A program made the position numbers and the translations under genes. 64,000 bases of DNA. Source: Amanita rubescens. Lineage: Eukaryota; Basidiomycota; Agaricomycetes; Agaricales; Amanitaceae. Under the pieces are notes generated by a model. That model had not been told where the DNA came from, made no database searches, and worked only from the letters and a program-made list of their open reading frames with translations. Of this stretch, positions 45,280-54,643 are shown one piece after another (positions within the stretch are counted from its first letter, which is position 1; every line of letters begins with the position of its first letter). The stretch is taken from positions 1 to 64,000 of the forward strand of contig WION01000157.1 of the NCBI GenBank assembly GCA_015039365.1. Reading direction: 5' to 3'.

Positions 45280-48200
45280 TTACTTAGCTTTCCTCTTGTG
45301 ACTCTTCTTTGAGTTTTTTTCCAATTGAGATTGCCCTTCACTGTCCCTCTTGTTTTTACCCTTCTCCCCATTTCCCCTTCTCCCTTTCTCATCTTTAAGA
45401 TCAGCAAAGGTATAAGTAGCCTTCCTCTTGCCCCAAACCTCTGTGTCTGTAGGGGAACCAACTTCATTCTCCAGCCACTCCTTGAGCACAGGGAAATTGT
45501 TGATGTCAGAAAATGCAGGAACTACATATGCAAACCAGGTTGACTTGGATGCAAAAAGTTCAATGATAGTGATTGCAGTAGGCCTCTTTCCAGGCCAGGT
45601 CCCAGCCCCCACTTTCTGATCCAAGACCTGCTGAGCTTCCAGACAACATTTGTATCTGGCATAGTACTGCCTGATACCAAGAGCCTTAGAGCTCACCTCC
45701 CTTGTCAATTGCTCAGGAATGTTGAGCAATGTAATCAGTTCATTCTTGGAGTGCTCTGCAGCTGTAGATTTTCCTGCTTTTACACTCACAGGAGGCTCAG
45801 ACCTAACTTGAGGGGTGTAGGCTATCTCAGTGTCTAACTCCTGTATGGCTTTTAGCTCTCAGAAATGTCAGATATAACTTTACTTGCAGCACAGATCATC
45901 ACAGTAGGTTTTCCATCAACAGTTATCCACTCAAGTTCTTCATCATCTTCAAGGGCACTGCTGAAAGGGCCTTTGATACTCCACAATCCATCTTCAGCCA
46001 CATATACAATCCTGTTTTGTGCTACAGCAAGGCAAGTCAATATTATGATTACTGAAAATATATTGCAAAAAAACACTCACCTTCAATGTAAGGTGCACGC
46101 TTACCAAGCATTTTCAAGACAGGGCCTAATGTTGGGCAGACACCTATCTTAAAAAATGCCTTGGGAGCAGCATCCACAGGATCCATGACCAAGGCATCAT
46201 GGACCCTGACAATCCCCTTAGCAGAAGCAGCTTGCAGGGTCAGATGTTCTGCATCTCCATGATTGAACACATTGCCCAAGGCATTCCCCCTTAGTATACC
46301 TCCAGTAGTGCGAGAGGAGCCTTGAAGTGCAGGCTTGGGGCCCACTTCTTATTTATGTCAGGCACTTGTAGTGGTACATAAGACTATATCTTACCATCAT
46401 CCTGATCAAAAAAATTATTCCCACCAACCTTTGTCTTTTATTCAGTCAAATATCAATAGATGGGCACCAAAACAACTCACCTCCTTCATGGTATCCACAA
46501 TTTCATCTTCATTATAATTAATTCCAGCAAAATCAGTCTGTGACACTCTCAGCTATCACAGCTATCATTGAATGTGCACCCAATATTGACTGACCTCCTT
46601 CATTCCATCTGAATTTTCATCATGATCCTGTTTCTAGCTTTCAGAAATTATAATTATGAATACATATGTATTAACTGACCTCATCCCTTACATCATCTTG
46701 TACACCCAAACTCTCCATATCAAGATCTCTTACACCATGCTCCTGATCACTGCTACTTTCACTATTGTCACTAACCTTATCACTAATCTTCTTATCACCA
46801 TCATTGCTGTCATCACTTCCTGCACCTTCTCAAATTGATTTGTCTCTCACAAAAAGAGCAACATGACATACTTGACTCCTCACTACTTTCCTCCAAGTTG
46901 TCTTGTCGAATACGAGTTGATTGAACTTGAGCTGCCCGTGAGGGAGCAAAGGAAATAGCAGACTTGCGAATACGTGCAGGTGGTGCAATGGATACACCAC
47001 TGTTCTCAAGTATTTGTTCAGCTCTACAAGAAACACGGTACATATGGTACAGTGTAGGTATGACACACCAGAGCACTTACCGTGTGTTCTGAGTTGGTGC
47101 ACTCTCTGCCATCATGGCATCTTCAGCAGCTCGAGCAGCTGAGTTTTTCCTCATGGATCTGGGTTGGTTGTGAATGCAAGCATAATGGGGTCAAGGGCAG
47201 GGTGTTACTTACCTAGTGACATGGGAAGTGGGAACGGGTTAGTTGTGGGCATAAACGGGTGAGATGTAGAGTGGTGACATGGCAGGTGGGAACGGTTCCA
47301 TGGTGGGTGCAAACACGTCGGGTGCGAACGGGTGTGGTGGTGGCCTGTTAGCTATGGGCTTGATGGGTGGGGCATTGCTTACCTGGATGGGTGGGAATGG
47401 GTCCGTGGCGGATGGGAATGGGTCCGTCATGGGTGCAAATAGGTGTGGTGGTGGTTCTGTTAGCTATGGGTTAGATGGGCGGGGCAATCCTTACCTGAAG
47501 GGCGGGAACGGGTCCGTTTTGGGCGTAAATGGGTGAGGTGGTAGCGAGGCGGGTGGGAATGGGTCCGTTGGAGTGGCGAGCGATGTGGCGGGTGGGAACG
47601 GGTCCGTTGTGGGCGCAAATAGGGGTGGTGGTGGCCTGTTAGCTATGGACGCGATGGGCGGGTGTTGCTTACCTGGATGGGTGGGAACGGGTCCGTTGTG
47701 GGCGTAAACGGGTGGAAACGGGTCCGTTATGGGCGTAAATGGGTGAGGTGGTAGTGAGGCGGGTGGGAACAGGTCCGGTTGTGGGCGCAAATAGGGGTGG
47801 TGGTAGCCTGTTAGCTATGGATGTGATGGGTGGGGCGTTGCTTACCTGGATGGGTGGGATGTGAGCGTAAACGGGTGGGAACGGGTCCGTTATGGGCGTA
47901 AACGGGTGAGGTGGTGGCGAGGCAGGTGGGAACGGGTCCGTTGTGGGCGCGAATGGGTGTGGTGGTGGCCTGTTAGCTATAGGTGCAATGGGTGGGGTGT
48001 TACTCACCTGGAAGGGTGGGAACGGGTCCGTTGCAGGCGTAAATAGGTGAGGTGGTGGCGAAACGGGTGGAACGGGTCCGTTGGTGACGTGGCAGGTGGG
48101 AACGGGTGCTGCGGTTAGCGCGGGACAGAGAATGGGTAGCGGTGGATGGGCTTACCGTGTGGACACGTTGGGGGTGCTCTGTGTGGCCGCGCTATCCTTA

Positions 48201-48373
48201 CCAGCCGCTGGCGTTGCACGGGCGTCGTCGTCGGTCTTGTCGGCTCGTCGTTGTTTCTTTCGTTCCTTCCCGGGGCTCTTGATGGACGCTGTGGATTTGG
48301 TCCGTTTGCGACAGGAACGGGGAGGTGGGGAGCGTGGGGCAGCGGACGTGTGTGCTGAGCGGGTGGTGGGCAT
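45280..48373 (-). CDS. upstream exons of the KDZ element: nuclear-type protein or N-terminus of the transposase
   Basis: First exon, ATG about 48373: MPTTRSAHTSAAPRSPPPR, then the basic SPGKERKKQRRADKTDDD, ending at GTAAGCCC near 48152. The minisatellite region 47206-48115 follows. Then MRKNSAARAAEDAMMAESAP (47156) and GVSIAPPARIRKSAISFAPS, an acidic exon GSDDSNDGDKKISDKVSDN, NALGNVFNHGDAEHLTLQAA with LVMDPVDAAPKAFFKIG, NRIVYVAEDGLWSIKGPF, EWITVDGKPTVMICAASK, and last TWPGKRPTAITIIELFASKS ending SHKRKAK at 45280. No recognised domain; basic and acidic tracts suggest a DNA- or chromatin-contacting role. Exon joins are inferred from GT-AG signals. Confidence 0.5.
47206..48115 (-). repeat. Pro-rich minisatellite with embedded intron signals
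   Basis: Five to six imperfect units built from CACCCGTTCCCACC-type blocks; on the minus strand they can read as PPPHPFAPTTDPFPPASP. Each unit contains GTRAG...CCATAGCTAACAG: candidate introns at 47345-47382, 47457-47494, 47636-47672, 47808-47845 and 47970-48007 (38, 38, 37, 38, 38 nt). A longer normal-looking intron (GTAAGTAAC...CAACCCAG) ends before 47160. Confidence 0.7.
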
Positions 48374-48725
48374 GAGCGTCGTGGTGGTGGGAGACGTGGT
48401 GCACAGCAGTTGTGACTGTGACATGTAACTGTAACAAACTTCACAGGCCTTCACAAATGCACATATACACTAAATAAACAGGGAGTCCTTGTGGACTCCT
48501 GACACTCCCTGTGGACTCCTCATAAGGGGAGTCCAGAGGAGTCCCGGGAGTCTACCGGGAGTCTACTGGGAGTCCTGGCTCACTCCCGGTGCATTTTGGC
48601 CTGGGATGAGGGGTCTCCCAGGGAGGTAGGAGTCCGGGAACTTCCCTCTGGAGTCCCGGGAATTCCCGGGAGTCCTCAGGAGTCTACAGGGAACGCGTGG
48701 GGGAGGGTAAAGACCTCACTTAGTG

Positions 48726-49166
48726 CTCCTTTCGACGGAAAACATTAACCTCCCTCGTGGACGCGCTAGGAAACTGTGTCCGAAGTTTATCGGACCATTC
48801 AAGATCATCAAAGCTTACCCGGAGAGTTCAACTTACAAGCTGGAGCTCTCTCCCAACTTACTATCTCGTAAAATGCATGATGTATTCCACGAGAAGCTAC
48901 TAAAACAATTCGTTGGGAATGATCCTGACAAGTTCCCGAAAAGGGAATCGCAAACGAACTACGACGTCGGTGTGGACCCGGAACGTGAATGGGTTGTAGA
49001 GGCCATCGAGGATCACAAGTGGACGCCCCGCCTTAAATTCAAGGTGCGATGGGCTCTGGGTGATTTCACCTGGGAACCACTACATGTGGTCAATGATCTC
49101 GAAGCCTTGGATCACTACCTGGAACTCGAAGGAGTTACCAAGCCCTCCGAACTTCGGAGAGTTTGA
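48726..49166 (+). CDS. element D Pol, C-terminal part: integrase tail and chromodomain
   Basis: Resumes the pol frame right after the KDZ element: LLSTENINLPRGRARKLCPK, then FIGPFKIIKAYPESSTYKLE, then a divergent chromodomain EWVVEAIEDHKWTPRLKFKV with RWALGDFTWEPLHVVND. Ends RRV-TGA at 49164-49166 followed by CCT; the same frame continues open for 252 more codons. Confidence 0.85.
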   Translation, partial: LLSTENINLPRGRARKLCPKFIGPFKIIKAYPESSTYKLELSPNLLSRKMHDVFHEKLLKQFVGNDPDKFPKRESQTNYDVGVDPEREWVVEAIEDHKWTPRLKFKVRWALGDFTWEPLHVVNDLEALDHYLELEGVTKPSELRRV

Positions 49167-49925
49167 CCTTCGGTGGCAGTGTACCCTCCCGATTGGCCCG
49201 TCTTACGCCAGTTACCAAATTGGGAGATCCATGTAAGACAGCGGTGGGAACCTCCCATGCGTCCTCTCTTTTATCACTCCATCCTCATGTCCACATCGCG
49301 CGACTTCACCTTTAGCCGACAACCCTCGCAAAACGAGAATACGCGCTCAAAGCGCGGTCTGTCCTCACCCCCGCAAGTCACGGGTAGGGAAAAAGATCGC
49401 CGGAGACGCACTCGCTCTCCCTCACCCGACGAATCCCGAGGACTCTCCTCGCGTCGCCGGCCCGTCGACGCTGCCGATTTCCTTTCCAAAGTACTGCCGG
49501 AGTGGGAAGTACATGAATCCACTCATATCCTACTCCACCTCACCAAATGCGAAGAGTGTGCGGACTTCGCCGCACACGTAGCCAAACAGACTCAGGGCGG
49601 AGCCCTTGAGATTTTTATCGACAAACAGAAACGACACTGGCGTCGAGTTCTAGAAGAAGAAAACAGAAGAGATCGGGAAGACGCCTACCAAGCGGGTATC
49701 CGATCTGCTGATCGAGAAGTCGGTGCTCTTAAGGACGAGCTTGACCGGTACCGCCGCCGTGCCGAAAACTTGGAACGAGACATAGACGAGTTACTTGATA
49801 AGAACCGTCGGCTCGAAAGCCGCCTGAACAGCCAAGGGCCTCATTTCCGTAGGGGAGAAACCCGAGGTAGACCCACGGGCAGTGAATTCAGGAGACCTCA
49901 ATCTCCAGCACGGGGATATGAATGA
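49167..49925 (+). CDS. element D module 3, coiled-coil protein, in frame after a UGA
   Basis: Open from the codon after the pol TGA (PSVAVYPPDWPVLRQ) to TGA 49923-49925. The first ATG would be in MRPLFYHSILM (about 49257), or it is made by readthrough. Middle: DAADFLSKVLPEWEVHESTH, LHLTKCEECADFAAHVAKQT. Then a long charged coiled coil (RDREDAYQAGIRSADREVGA, LERDIDELLDKNRRLESRLN) and an Arg-rich tail. It lies where env would be in infectious retroelements but has no membrane segment or signal peptide. Function unknown; a structural or RNA-associated role is speculation. Confidence 0.6.
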   Translation, partial: PSVAVYPPDWPVLRQLPNWEIHVRQRWEPPMRPLFYHSILMSTSRDFTFSRQPSQNENTRSKRGLSSPPQVTGREKDRRRRTRSPSPDESRGLSSRRRPVDAADFLSKVLPEWEVHESTHILLHLTKCEECADFAAHVAKQTQGGALEIFIDKQKRHWRRVLEEENRRDREDAYQAGIRSADREVGALKDELDRYRRRAENLERDIDELLDKNRRLESRLNSQGPHFRRGETRGRPTGSEFRRPQSPARGYE

Positions 49926-51230
49926 AGCCAACCGCCATCAGTCCCTGTACAGCCGGACCGATCCTTGCTATCTAGAATCGAAGGAAGCCCTGCTCCTTCG
50001 ACGGCCAAACCCACCTCCGCTCCTGCTCCCTCGTCGGCCAAACCCACCTCCTCTGCGAAAGAGAAGGAAAAAGAACAGGCTACGGGCCTAGACGCACCAC
50101 CTCCTCCTACTGAGCCAACCCCGCGATCCCCATCACCTCAGAGCGACGTATCTTCAAACATTCGAGTAAAAGGGACCGGCAAAGCTCCCAAGATGTACCT
50201 GACGGACAACTCTGATGAGGTTTCGATACCGGATGAAGAAGGGCTAGATCGACACGATACGCCCGAGGGGGAAGATTCTCCCCCTTCCAAGGCAGAAGAT
50301 GCTTTTCAACCGATGACAAACAGTCAATACATTGGAGATCAAACCCCCTTCCGTCTCGACAAGGATTCCAAAGCATTCCAGAGCAAACACGGTCACGTCT
50401 GCATTAGCGACCCGACACACTGGAATCGTAGTAGCTCAGCGCTGTTCGAAAAGGCGAACCGTCTCAGAGGATATCGACTATGGGTCAGCGGATTCCCGAT
50501 GCAGATGGCGAAGGAAGCTTCCCTTGTCCCATTCGACCAACGATCGGACGCTCAACGTTGGACCGTTCGAGATGCTACAAGAGTTGGGTACCTTCCCCTG
50601 CTTAGCGCTCGGGCTGAGCCCGACGTTGAAAAGCTGGCGGAGGAGAACCGCTTACCCTCCTTCTTGCGACGAAACCCAGACGGCCGCCTGAACGCGAAGG
50701 ACGTCACGGCTTGGCTACTCCTTAAGATGACAGAACCTGAAGAACCACAGGTTACTGAGTGGTTCTGGTGGACTGCCTGCCGCCTGTTCGCACGTCTCGG
50801 AGATTACAAGGAGGCATTAGATCGGCTAAGCCTGCGCGACGAGCCGAAGGGCTATGTCCCTATCCATCTCATGTTCTTCCGAGAGCTCACTAGGGATGAA
50901 CTCGCGCTCCACTTCCACCGCTGCGGAGTCCGAGTATCCGATTGCACCAGTCACCTGTGGGACTTCTCGAGGAATTACCTTCGAGGAAGATCATCCCCAG
51001 CACTGCCCCCCTGGTCAACCTTGCCCCCCTCACGGCCTAGAGAATCCCGGCCGTCGAGCTCTCAGAGAAAGAAACGCGGCTACAAGGCTTTCACCGATCG
51101 CGGTCAGGAACCACCTCACCACCACTCTTCAAATACCGTCACTGGATCGACCAGTGAACCTGCAAGACATCATCAAGGCCATCGCGTCCAAGGACCTTCT
51201 CAGAACGATGCAAGCATGCACGTCGATTAA
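49926..51230 (+). CDS. element D module 4, function unknown, in frame after a UGA
   Basis: Continues the same frame after TGA 49923-49925 (SQPPSVPVQPDRSLLSRIEG) to TAA 51228-51230. The first ATG lies far inside (MYLTDNSDEVSIPDEEG, about 50193). Pro/Ser-rich N-terminus, acidic linker, then a Trp- and Arg-rich globular-looking part: HVCISDPTHWNRSSSALFEK, LRGYRLWVSGFPMQMAKEAS, RWTVRDATRVGYLPLLSAR, TEWFWWTACRLFARLGDYKE, LTRDELALHFHRCGVRVSDC. A His/Arg-rich tail ends 55 bp before the 3' LTR. No family recognised. Lack of an early ATG favours synthesis by readthrough or from a shorter RNA. Confidence 0.6.
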   Translation, partial: SQPPSVPVQPDRSLLSRIEGSPAPSTAKPTSAPAPSSAKPTSSAKEKEKEQATGLDAPPPPTEPTPRSPSPQSDVSSNIRVKGTGKAPKMYLTDNSDEVSIPDEEGLDRHDTPEGEDSPPSKAEDAFQPMTNSQYIGDQTPFRLDKDSKAFQSKHGHVCISDPTHWNRSSSALFEKANRLRGYRLWVSGFPMQMAKEASLVPFDQRSDAQRWTVRDATRVGYLPLLSARAEPDVEKLAEENRLPSFLRRNPDGRLNAKDVTAWLLLKMTEPEEPQVTEWFWWTACRLFARLGDYKEALDRLSLRDEPKGYVPIHLMFFRELTRDELALHFHRCGVRVSDCTSHLWDFSRNYLRGRSSPALPPWSTLPPSRPRESRPSSSQRKKRGYKAFTDRGQEPPHHHSSNTVTGSTSEPARHHQGHRVQGPSQNDASMHVD

Positions 51231-51285
51231 GCACAACGTCAGTTTAATTGATCGGATCTCCCAGGTTCAATCCTGCAGGGGAGAG

Positions 51286-51557
51286 TGTAAGGCTCGTACG
51301 TCAGTAGAAGCCGGACGTTGTATATATCTATGCTCAAGACTCTGGGGAGTTTGTCTAACTCCCAATCTTATCTCTTTCCGTATATAGCATTAGTATAGTT
51401 ACGCGTGACTACTTAAGTCACCTTATACCTATTAGATAAGCAGTCAATTCTTGTAACGCGCACATTAGCACTACCGGAATACACCCAGTACAGTGCACCG
51501 CGCGTTTGAATAACTCGGAGATTATATCTCCACTATTATAAACTTATCAACTTTACA
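51286..51557 (+). repeat. 3' LTR of element D
   Basis: Base-for-base copy of 35989-36260 as far as I can compare, preceded by the purine tract at 51274-51285 and followed by the target duplication GGTCT. Confidence 0.97.
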
Positions 51558-52600
51558 GGTCTCCTGTCAGATATCATGATGTCTGGTAATCCGAAGTTCT
51601 TGAAAACTTCTTTGATGTAGAGGTCGGCGGTTTCGGCTGATGTAATAGTTTTATTACAGGGACATAGAATTACTCCCTTTGAAAGTCCTTGGTCGACCAC
51701 GACAAAGATAGAATCAAAACCGTCACTAGGTGGTAGATCGGTGATGAAATCCATGGTGATTTGTTGAAATGGTCGGTGTGCATGGGATTTAATTGGCATT
51801 AGGGGTGTGGCGGTGGGGTGTGTATTAGGTTTCATCTGTTGACAGGTAAGACATCCGTCGATAAAACTTTTGACAAGTGTTGTCATTCTAGGCCTCCAAT
51901 AGTGTTCTCTTAGTAGGCTAAGTGTTTTGAAGAATCCAGGGTGTCCTGCGCTCGGTGCTTCATGGTATTCTTTAATAATAGATCAGCAAAGATCGGAGTC
52001 CATTGGTACATATGCCTTATTTTTGAATAGGATGATTCCGTTGTCTTCGGTCCAATCGGTGATTGCTGTGCAGAGGGGTGCTGTTCCTTTCTCCTTTAAG
52101 CATCTTCTAATGGTTTCAGCGAACTCATCGGTTTGAGTTGCGTTCTTTACTTGATCTCGGAGATCTTCGGCGATGATTTGAATGAATAGTGAGTCAGGGA
52201 GCATCGTGACTGTTTCATCGTCTTCTTCTCCATTGGTATGATCAGGTCGGCGGGATAAGGCGTCCGCTTGAGTTAATTTTGCTCCGGGTATGTGAATTAG
52301 TTGGTAAATATATCTTGAAAGATTATTCCACCATCTTGCTTGTCTAGCTGTGAGACGTTGTGGTGCGCGGTAATAGGTTAAGTTTTTGTGATCGCAGTGT
52401 ATAGTGAGTGTGTGTTCTGCTCCAAGCAGTAGGTATTTCCATTCGTCAAGGGCGTAAATTATAGCAAAGAGCTCTCAGTCGTAGATTTGCCAATTTCGTT
52501 CAGTAGGCGTAAGTGCGTGTGAGTCTCAGGTTCCTTATCGCTTCATCTCAGGTTTCAGTAGTCATGAAGAACGCCAGCACTTTCACTTCGAAATCGTTCC
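51558..52600 (-). pseudogene. element A pol: RNase H tail and integrase N-terminal/core
   Basis: Minus strand: LTPTERNWQIYD-stop-ELFAIIYALDEW, then TLTIHCDHKNLTYYRAPQ, HIPGAKLTQADALSRRPDH, DGCLTCQQMKPNTH, ITMDFITDLPPSDGFDSIFV, KNFGLPDIMISDR, cut at 51558 by element D and continued at 35988. RT and protease are missing: gag residues (FFMTTET-stop-DEAIRNL) run directly into the RNase H block, so a large internal deletion fused gag to RNase H. The in-frame stops are TGA where CGA (Arg) is expected. Confidence 0.85.
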
Positions 52601-52603
52601 AGT

Positions 52604-53674
52604 TAGTGTTTCTATTTCCAGTCCTGCAGGACCGAAAAAGACCGGAACCAGACTGGACCAGGACCGATTTGGACCAGACTGCGGTCTCAGGTCTTGGCAG
52701 GTCCAAGGGCAGTCCGGTTCCGGTCTTTTTAAAATTTTAAAATCAAAAAAACCGCAAAAGACCGGTCTAGACTGCTCATAGCAAAGGGTGACCAATACAG
52801 TTGTATTCTACCATATTTTAGCTTTTTTTTGAGCACTCAAATGTCCAAAACGGTTGAGATCTGAGCTTACAATGGTAACTTTTGTTTGAAGCTATATATA
52901 ATTTGTGAATATTGTTGTTGCAACACTCCAAGTAAGAAATTCTGAACATGGTTAATCCAACTATGTTCTAGTACATCCAAGTTATTTTTTGACCCATCAG
53001 CTATAGGAAATGGCTAACATTTGAGGTAGTATGATCTTGGGACTCTCTTTGGGACTCTCTTTGGGACTCTCTTTGGCTATGTTTGGCAGTCTCCTAGTAT
53101 TGTCAAAAATGGTTCATGTGGCTTCCCTAGAGTGCAGGTGGGTGTGAGAGGGAGTGTGAGAGGGTGCAGTTGGTCCAATGGAGTATAGTTTATCAGTGGG
53201 AGGGTGAGGGTCAGCAACAATGGGTTTCATTCTCTCTTTGGTGATCTCTTTGGTGATCTCTTTGGCAATGTTTGGCACTCTCCTGACTTACCTGGAGTGC
53301 AGTTGGGTGTGATATATGAGAGGGTGAGGGTTAGCAACACTGGGTTTCACATGTGATGGCATGGCTTATATGTACTATTATATTGATATTTATGTTGTCT
53401 TTTGTAGTTTTACATCAATTTCAACATTGCAATTAATTGTATGGGAGCCATAGGGACATGGAAAACAATGTAAGGACTGGTCTAGACCGGTCCAAGACCG
53501 GTCCTGGTCCAGACCGGTCCTAACCGGTCTTTTTTCTGAATTTAGACCAGTCTAGCGGTCTTAAGCGGTCCGGTTCCAGTCTTTTTGATATCAGGGACAC
53601 CCTGGGACTGGTCCGGTCTTGGTCTTTCCTAAAAAGGCAATAAAGACCGGACCGGACCGGACTTTAAAACACTA
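52604..53674. mobile_element. non-autonomous hAT-type element (1,071 bp) in element A gag
   Basis: Ends TAGTGTTT...AAACACTA, flanked by the 8-bp duplication GTTCCAGT (52596-52603, 53675-53682). Both termini are dense in AGACCGG/CCGGTCT copies. The interior has the tandem string GGGACTCTCTTT x3 at about 53038-53074 and no ORF of note. Without it the gag frame reads PPPFNNWN-DFEVKVLAFFM. Confidence 0.9.
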
Positions 53675-54265
53675 GTTCCAGTTGTTGAATGGTGGTGGAT
53701 GTGTGAACGCCATCAACCCTGGCTCTGCTGCTCGTAGTACCATTTCTCCCATCAGTGATATTACTGCCACTACTTCCTCTCTTGCTTCCACTCCCATTCT
53801 CGTCTGTTCCCACGTGTAATTATTCGCTTGCGGTTTTACCGCTAATTCCATTACAAAATCCATGAATTCCTGTAGTTTTACTCCCGCCCAATTCTCCGCT
53901 CTGTTGGCCATTCCTCTTTTTATTCGTTGTAATGCAATTACTATCATCTGGCTGTTGTTGAGTACTTCCATCAATGAGAAGTATGCTTTCATTGATCTCA
54001 CCCAATGCGCTATTTTCTCAGGCTTTCCTTCGTACAGTTCAGGTGGGTCAATCTTCATCTGGGGTCTAGGTGGGCAGGGTGGTTCTCTGAATGCTTCCCT
54101 TATCTCTCCTATCGCTGTTGCTACTCTCGCTCCCACTGCTCTCTGGTCCATCCCCGACGTTGCCATCCATAGGGCTCGTATTGGTGCAGATGAAAAAGCT
54201 CCAATCAATGCTATCAAGAGCCCTACGCGTGCTGTAATCAAAGCTTCCATTGGCGTGTAAGGCAT
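53675..54265 (-). pseudogene. element A gag, N-terminal part
   Basis: ATG 54265, MPYTPMEALITARVGLLIAL; capsid-like region PPELYEGKPEKIAHWVRSMK, AYFSLMEVLNNSQMIVIALQ, RGMANRAENWAGVKLQEFMD, AFTHPPPFNNWN, resuming beyond the hAT insert as DFEVKVLAFFMTTET-stop-DEAIRNL. This is the retrotransposon-gag pattern of agaric Ty3 elements. Downstream gag, protease and RT are deleted. Confidence 0.75.
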
Positions 54266-54643
54266 TTCTTCTTAGTTTTCACAGGGACAAAGGGAGTTCT
54301 TATACTGTTTGTTTGGTTTACGTTCATTTTCTCCTATGGATTGAATAGGTATGCCCAAACATGAACGGATCATGGTTTTACTAGGTCTGCAACTCTGAGT
54401 TTAGAGCAGCCCCAGTCCTATCTCGTTAACCCTCAAGTCAGGGTTTATCAAGCGGTAGTGGATACGCGCAATGTGCAGCGTGAGGAGGTAAAGGTATCTG
54501 AAGTGGGCTACTAGCGCTATCAAGCATAGCAACCATCGAATGGTTTGCATGTCCATCGTGAGCAATGATGAACAAGTGAGTGTGGTAGGGTGAAGAGCCT
54601 TACAATTATATTAGGAGGTGATCCTGACACAATCACTAAGACA
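54266..54643. other. probable leader of element A; no gene
   Basis: Non-coding DNA between gag and the next hAT element. The 5' LTR of element A is not recognisable here or beyond and was probably lost. Confidence 0.35.

Larger units (their letters stand above)
42631..48717 (-). mobile_element. KDZ-like DNA transposon, 6.1 kb, in element D's integrase gene
   Basis: Flanked by the 8-bp duplication ACTTAGTG (42623-42630, 48718-48725). Inverted ends share TTTACCCTCCCCCACG after a divergent first six bases. Both termini (about 42655-42980 and 48480-48700) are packed with GGACTCC/GGAGTCC/TCACTCC copies, probable transposase-binding subterminal repeats. It encodes a Cys-cluster transposase (minus) and upstream exons with a minisatellite. 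The KDZ assignment rests on the transposase; an 8-bp duplication is compatible with the related Zisupton group as I recall it. Confidence 0.8.
35989..51557 (+). mobile_element. Ty3-type retrotransposon 'D', complete, 9.47 kb plus a 6.1-kb insertion
   Basis: Two identical 272-bp LTRs (35989-36260, 51286-51557) and the 5-bp duplication GGTCT (35984-35988, 51558-51562). The purine tract CTGCAGGGGAGAG lies before the 3' LTR. The interior encodes gag-protease, RT, RNase H, integrase and chromodomain plus two further modules, all in one frame once the KDZ insert (42631-48717) and one duplication copy are discounted. Identical LTRs mean very recent insertion. It sits in the integrase gene of element A. 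No tRNA-type primer site (TGG...) is evident directly after the 5' LTR. Confidence 0.95.

Noticed and set aside
47206..48115. CRISPR-like array
   Set aside because: Units are imperfect, Pro-codon rich and contain splice signals; no constant repeat/unique spacer pattern, and the host is a fungus.
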